Below, one piece after another: positions 6,242 to 8,132 of a stretch of 8,132 nt of DNA. Source of the stretch: Planctomycetales bacterium (GTDB lineage: Bacteria > Planctomycetota > Planctomycetia > Gemmatales > Gemmataceae); NCBI GenBank assembly GCA_020054355.1, contig JAGVLI010001054.1:1-8132 (forward strand). The letters run 5' to 3'. The position numbers and the translations under genes are program-made. The notes beneath the pieces are model-generated. The model was given only the letters and a program-made list of their open reading frames with translations. It was not told where the DNA came from and made no database searches. Position 1 is the first letter of the stretch; each line of letters starts with the position of its first letter.

Positions 6242-6429
6242 CTATGAAAGTGATTCGACGGACAGACCGTGGTGCCAGATTAAGAGACCTGTTCCGCCGA
6301 GCTTGGCAACGCGCGGTTGCGGGGAATCCACTATCGCGGCCCAGGTTTTTGTCCTAAGATGCGGGTCACGATCTATTTCGACGACTGATCGCTGGGCGCT
6401 GCGGAAAACTCGCACCACGGACCGCCATC

Positions 6430-7530
6430 ATGCGCTGGCATATCTTCAAGACCCTGCTCCACAAGGAACTGCTGCGGCATGTGGCCAATCGCGGCGGCAT
6501 CGTCCTGGCCATCCTGCTCGCGGGCATCGCGCTGCTGCTGTCGTTGTGGAAGTCCGGCAGCCAGGGGCCGTTGCTCGGCGGCGAAGCGCAGCGCTGCTAC
6601 CTCGTCCATTTGGGCGATCCGGATGTGGAACGCTGGCTGGAACATCTCGAAACGCGCACTCCGCAAGAGTGGAAAGACTCGGGGCCGCGCCGCATCCGCG
6701 CCGTCAGCGGCAAGGATTTCGGCGTGGATGCCACATCCGGCAGGCTGATTCCACCCGCCAACGCCGCCACCGTCATCGTTCGTAAGGTGGAGCAGACTTC
6801 GCCGGGCGAACCGCCCAGCTTCGATGTCACGTTCTGGTATCCCGGTCCGAACAGCAGTGCCGTTGCCAGCTATGAGTCCTGGTTCTGGAAGGAGTCGCGC
6901 GGCTACTTCGGCGAAAAACCGAAGATCGCATCCAGGCAAGAACGCCTGGAAGGATCGGCCGACCTGAGTTCCGCCCTGGCGATGGCGCTGGTGACATTCG
7001 GCATCTTCTTTTCCTGCGTCTACCTGCTGCCCTCGATGACCTGCGAGGAGCGGGAGCGCGGCGTGCTGCTGGCACAGGCCCTGTCGCCCGCTTCCCCGCT
7101 GGAAATCCTGGCGGCCAAGTTTTTCTTCTACCCGCTGGCCGGCATCGCCCTCAGCGCCACCCTCGCGGGCATCTATCGGCCGGCGGTACTGCTCATGCCC
7201 TTCTTCTGGCTGTCGATATCGGTCGGCGCCGTCGGCTCGATGGGCATCGGCATGACCATCGCCACCCTGGCCCGCACCCAGCGACTGGCCAGCGTCGGCG
7301 CCATGTGCTACCTGCTGATCCTGGCCCTGTTCATGGTCACGGTACATCTGAATCAGATTCCCTTTCTGGCTGAGTTAGTGCTGGAAACCCAAACCACGAA
7401 GATTTACATCGCCGCGCTGTCCGGTGTAATCACCGCCGACTCCTGGTTTCGGCTCTTCGCAGCTGGCATCCTCTCCATCGGCTGGGCCACCCTGGCGACG
7501 ATCCTCTTCCGCAAACGCGGCTGGCAATGA
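6430..7530 (+). CDS. CcmB-like ABC-2 transporter permease
   Basis: This 366-aa inner-membrane protein has one N-terminal transmembrane helix (about 23-40), an extracytoplasmic region of about 135 residues (45-180) and five further helices (about 183-202, 231-250, 252-280, 286-306, 342-361). CEERERGVLLAQALSPAS (205-222) after helix 2 is the cytoplasmic coupling motif seen in ABC-2 permeases and in CcmB, which works with CcmA in haem and cytochrome c maturation. VGAVGSMGIGMTIATLAR (265-282) also resembles CcmB. CcmB itself lacks the large external loop, so I call it CcmB-like rather than ccmB. The substrate is unknown. No ATPase gene is adjacent: the upstream neighbour is divergent and the downstream one unrelated, so its ATPase must be encoded elsewhere. 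The ATG at 6430 has only a weak GGA upstream, yet the protein begins as expected for the family. Confidence 0.82.
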   Translation: MRWHIFKTLLHKELLRHVANRGGIVLAILLAGIALLLSLWKSGSQGPLLGGEAQRCYLVHLGDPDVERWLEHLETRTPQEWKDSGPRRIRAVSGKDFGVDATSGRLIPPANAATVIVRKVEQTSPGEPPSFDVTFWYPGPNSSAVASYESWFWKESRGYFGEKPKIASRQERLEGSADLSSALAMALVTFGIFFSCVYLLPSMTCEERERGVLLAQALSPASPLEILAAKFFFYPLAGIALSATLAGIYRPAVLLMPFFWLSISVGAVGSMGIGMTIATLARTQRLASVGAMCYLLILALFMVTVHLNQIPFLAELVLETQTTKIYIAALSGVITADSWFRLFAAGILSIGWATLATILFRKRGWQ

Positions 7531-7559
7531 AAGCCGGTGACGGTCCTCGAAAACAATGG

Positions 7560-7600
7560 AATAGCTGATGGCTGATGGCTGATAGCTGTCAGCTATTTTT
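7560..7600 (+). terminator. Heptamer-repeat hairpin with T-run, likely terminator of the permease gene
   Basis: AATAGCTGA (7560-7568) pairs with TCAGCTATT (7589-7597), and the right arm runs into TTTTT (7596-7600). Between them are GGCTGAT heptamers (7570-7576 and 7577-7583). It lies 30 bp after the permease stop, as expected for an intrinsic terminator. The stem is AT-rich with a 20-nt loop, so efficiency may be modest. It shares a 14-mer with the hairpin at 6204-6241, so it is also a copy of a dispersed repeat. Confidence 0.65.
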
Positions 7601-7708
7601 CTCCCTCGATTTCCGCCGCGCAATCGCTGCTGTTTCTCCAAATCGCCGAACCGTTCTGTTTATACCGGCTCCGCTCAGTCGGTTTTTCCAGTTACACCGG
7701 ATTTGCAT

Positions 7709-7737
7709 TTGACTCCCACCCGTCCTATTTTTACTAT
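7709..7737 (+). promoter_or_regulatory. Sigma70-type promoter of the Gly/Cys/Tyr-rich gene
   Basis: TTGACT (7709-7714) and TACTAT (7732-7737) are separated by exactly 17 bp, in a locally AT-richer stretch. The -35 box matches five of six and the -10 box four of six consensus bases. Transcription would start near 7744, giving a leader of about 56 nt. The remainder of the gap, 7601-7708, shows no gene. Confidence 0.6.
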
Positions 7738-7799
7738 CTCTCCCAGGTTGCCAGCCACGGGGCGCGCAGCCCGGTTTCCACACTGAGGGAGGTTAGCGA

Positions 7800-8132
7800 A
7801 TGTATAGCATCGTCTTGATGGCGGCCCTGGCGTCGGCTGGCGATACGCCGAACTGGGGACATGGCTGCCATGGCTGCTGGGGTTACGGCCACGGCTGCTA
7901 CGGTAGTTATGGTTACGGCTGCTACGGCGGGTACGGCTACGGTTGCTATGGCTGCTGGGGCGGGTACGGCTACGGTTGCTGCGGCGGCTACGGTTATGGC
8001 TGCTACGGCTGCTACGGCGGGTGCTGCGGCGGCGGGTACTATTCTCCCTACCACGTCGTGCCGGTTGCTCCGGCCAAGCCGGCCGAGATGGCGCCGCCGC
8101 CCAAGGAGAAGGGCGCTGCCGCCGCGAACCAG
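7800..8132 (+). CDS. Gly/Cys/Tyr-rich exported-type protein, 3' end outside the window
   Basis: The first 111 codons are present and no stop is reached. The start has GGGAGG 7 nt upstream. MYSIVLMAALASAGD is a short hydrophobic leader without the usual basic start, so export is likely but not certain. Residues 19-81 are low-complexity, made of repeats such as GYGCYGGYG and GYGCYGCWGG, with 12 cysteines between 23 and 76. A Pro/Ala/Lys stretch (PYHVVPVAPAKPAEMAPPPK) follows from 83. Planctomycete proteins with this start and composition often carry a TIGR03000 domain further on; that continuation is predicted, not seen. Cys and Tyr density suggests cross-linking or metal binding at the cell surface. 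A 22-bp exact direct repeat (7926-7947, 7959-7980; 33 bp apart) shows growth by in-frame duplication. Confidence 0.85.
   Translation, partial: MYSIVLMAALASAGDTPNWGHGCHGCWGYGHGCYGSYGYGCYGGYGYGCYGCWGGYGYGCCGGYGYGCYGCYGGCCGGGYYSPYHVVPVAPAKPAEMAPPPKEKGAAAANQ

Noticed and set aside
6359..6388. Nine-codon open frame ahead of the permease gene as a leader peptide
   Set aside because: It has no clear ribosome site, no run of regulatory codons and no attenuator hairpin after it.
6373..7347. 324-aa open frame on the minus strand opposite the permease gene
   Set aside because: It is antisense to a gene with clear transmembrane and coupling motifs; composition is His/Gln/Arg/Gly-rich shadow sequence.
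7734..8054. 106-aa Ala/Val-rich frame opposite the Gly/Cys/Tyr-rich gene
   Set aside because: It is the reverse reading of Gly/Tyr/Cys repeats, giving low-complexity Ala/Val; the plus-strand gene has both promoter and ribosome site.

Overview
The window looks like chromosomal DNA of a planctomycete, probably of the Gemmata group. This rests on three things: high-GC coding regions with strong AGGAGG-type ribosome sites; an 8-kb mix of families common in planctomycetes (BON lipoprotein, DUF4291, HEAT/DUF4375, an ABC-2 permease with a large external loop); and, at the right edge, a Gly/Cys/Tyr-rich secreted-type protein of the kind abundant in that phylum. The taxonomic call is pattern recognition, not a database match.

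Left part (1-780): a 21-bp tandem array runs into a 42-bp palindrome. Next comes a BON-domain lipoprotein gene on the minus strand. A divergent intergenic region follows, carrying two kinds of 7-nt-period repeat, including a 28-bp perfect inverted repeat. On the plus strand, a creatininase-family amidohydrolase gene and a YbaK-type Cys-tRNA(Pro) deacylase gene follow with an 18-bp gap (780-2018), probably one operon.

Middle (2074-6112, all minus strand, transcribed right to left): two overlapping genes for distinct RlaP/PF10127-type nucleotidyltransferases, then a membrane-anchored HEAT-repeat protein ending in a DMP19/DUF4375 domain, then a DUF4291 protein. The nucleotidyltransferase pair is the most interesting coding content. 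The family has been linked to RNA repair, but the role here is unknown, and whether all four genes work together is inference.

Right part (6204-8132): a CcmB-like ABC-2 permease gene (plus strand) without an adjacent ATPase. It is flanked by two related hairpin elements that share a 14-mer; the downstream one ends in a T-run and probably acts as terminator. After a good sigma70-type promoter comes the Gly/Cys/Tyr-rich protein gene, cut by the window edge.

No tRNA, rRNA, CRISPR array, transposase or phage gene is visible. Intergenic gaps are short. The largest (550-779, 6113-6429 and 7531-7799) hold the repeats and promoter candidates listed.
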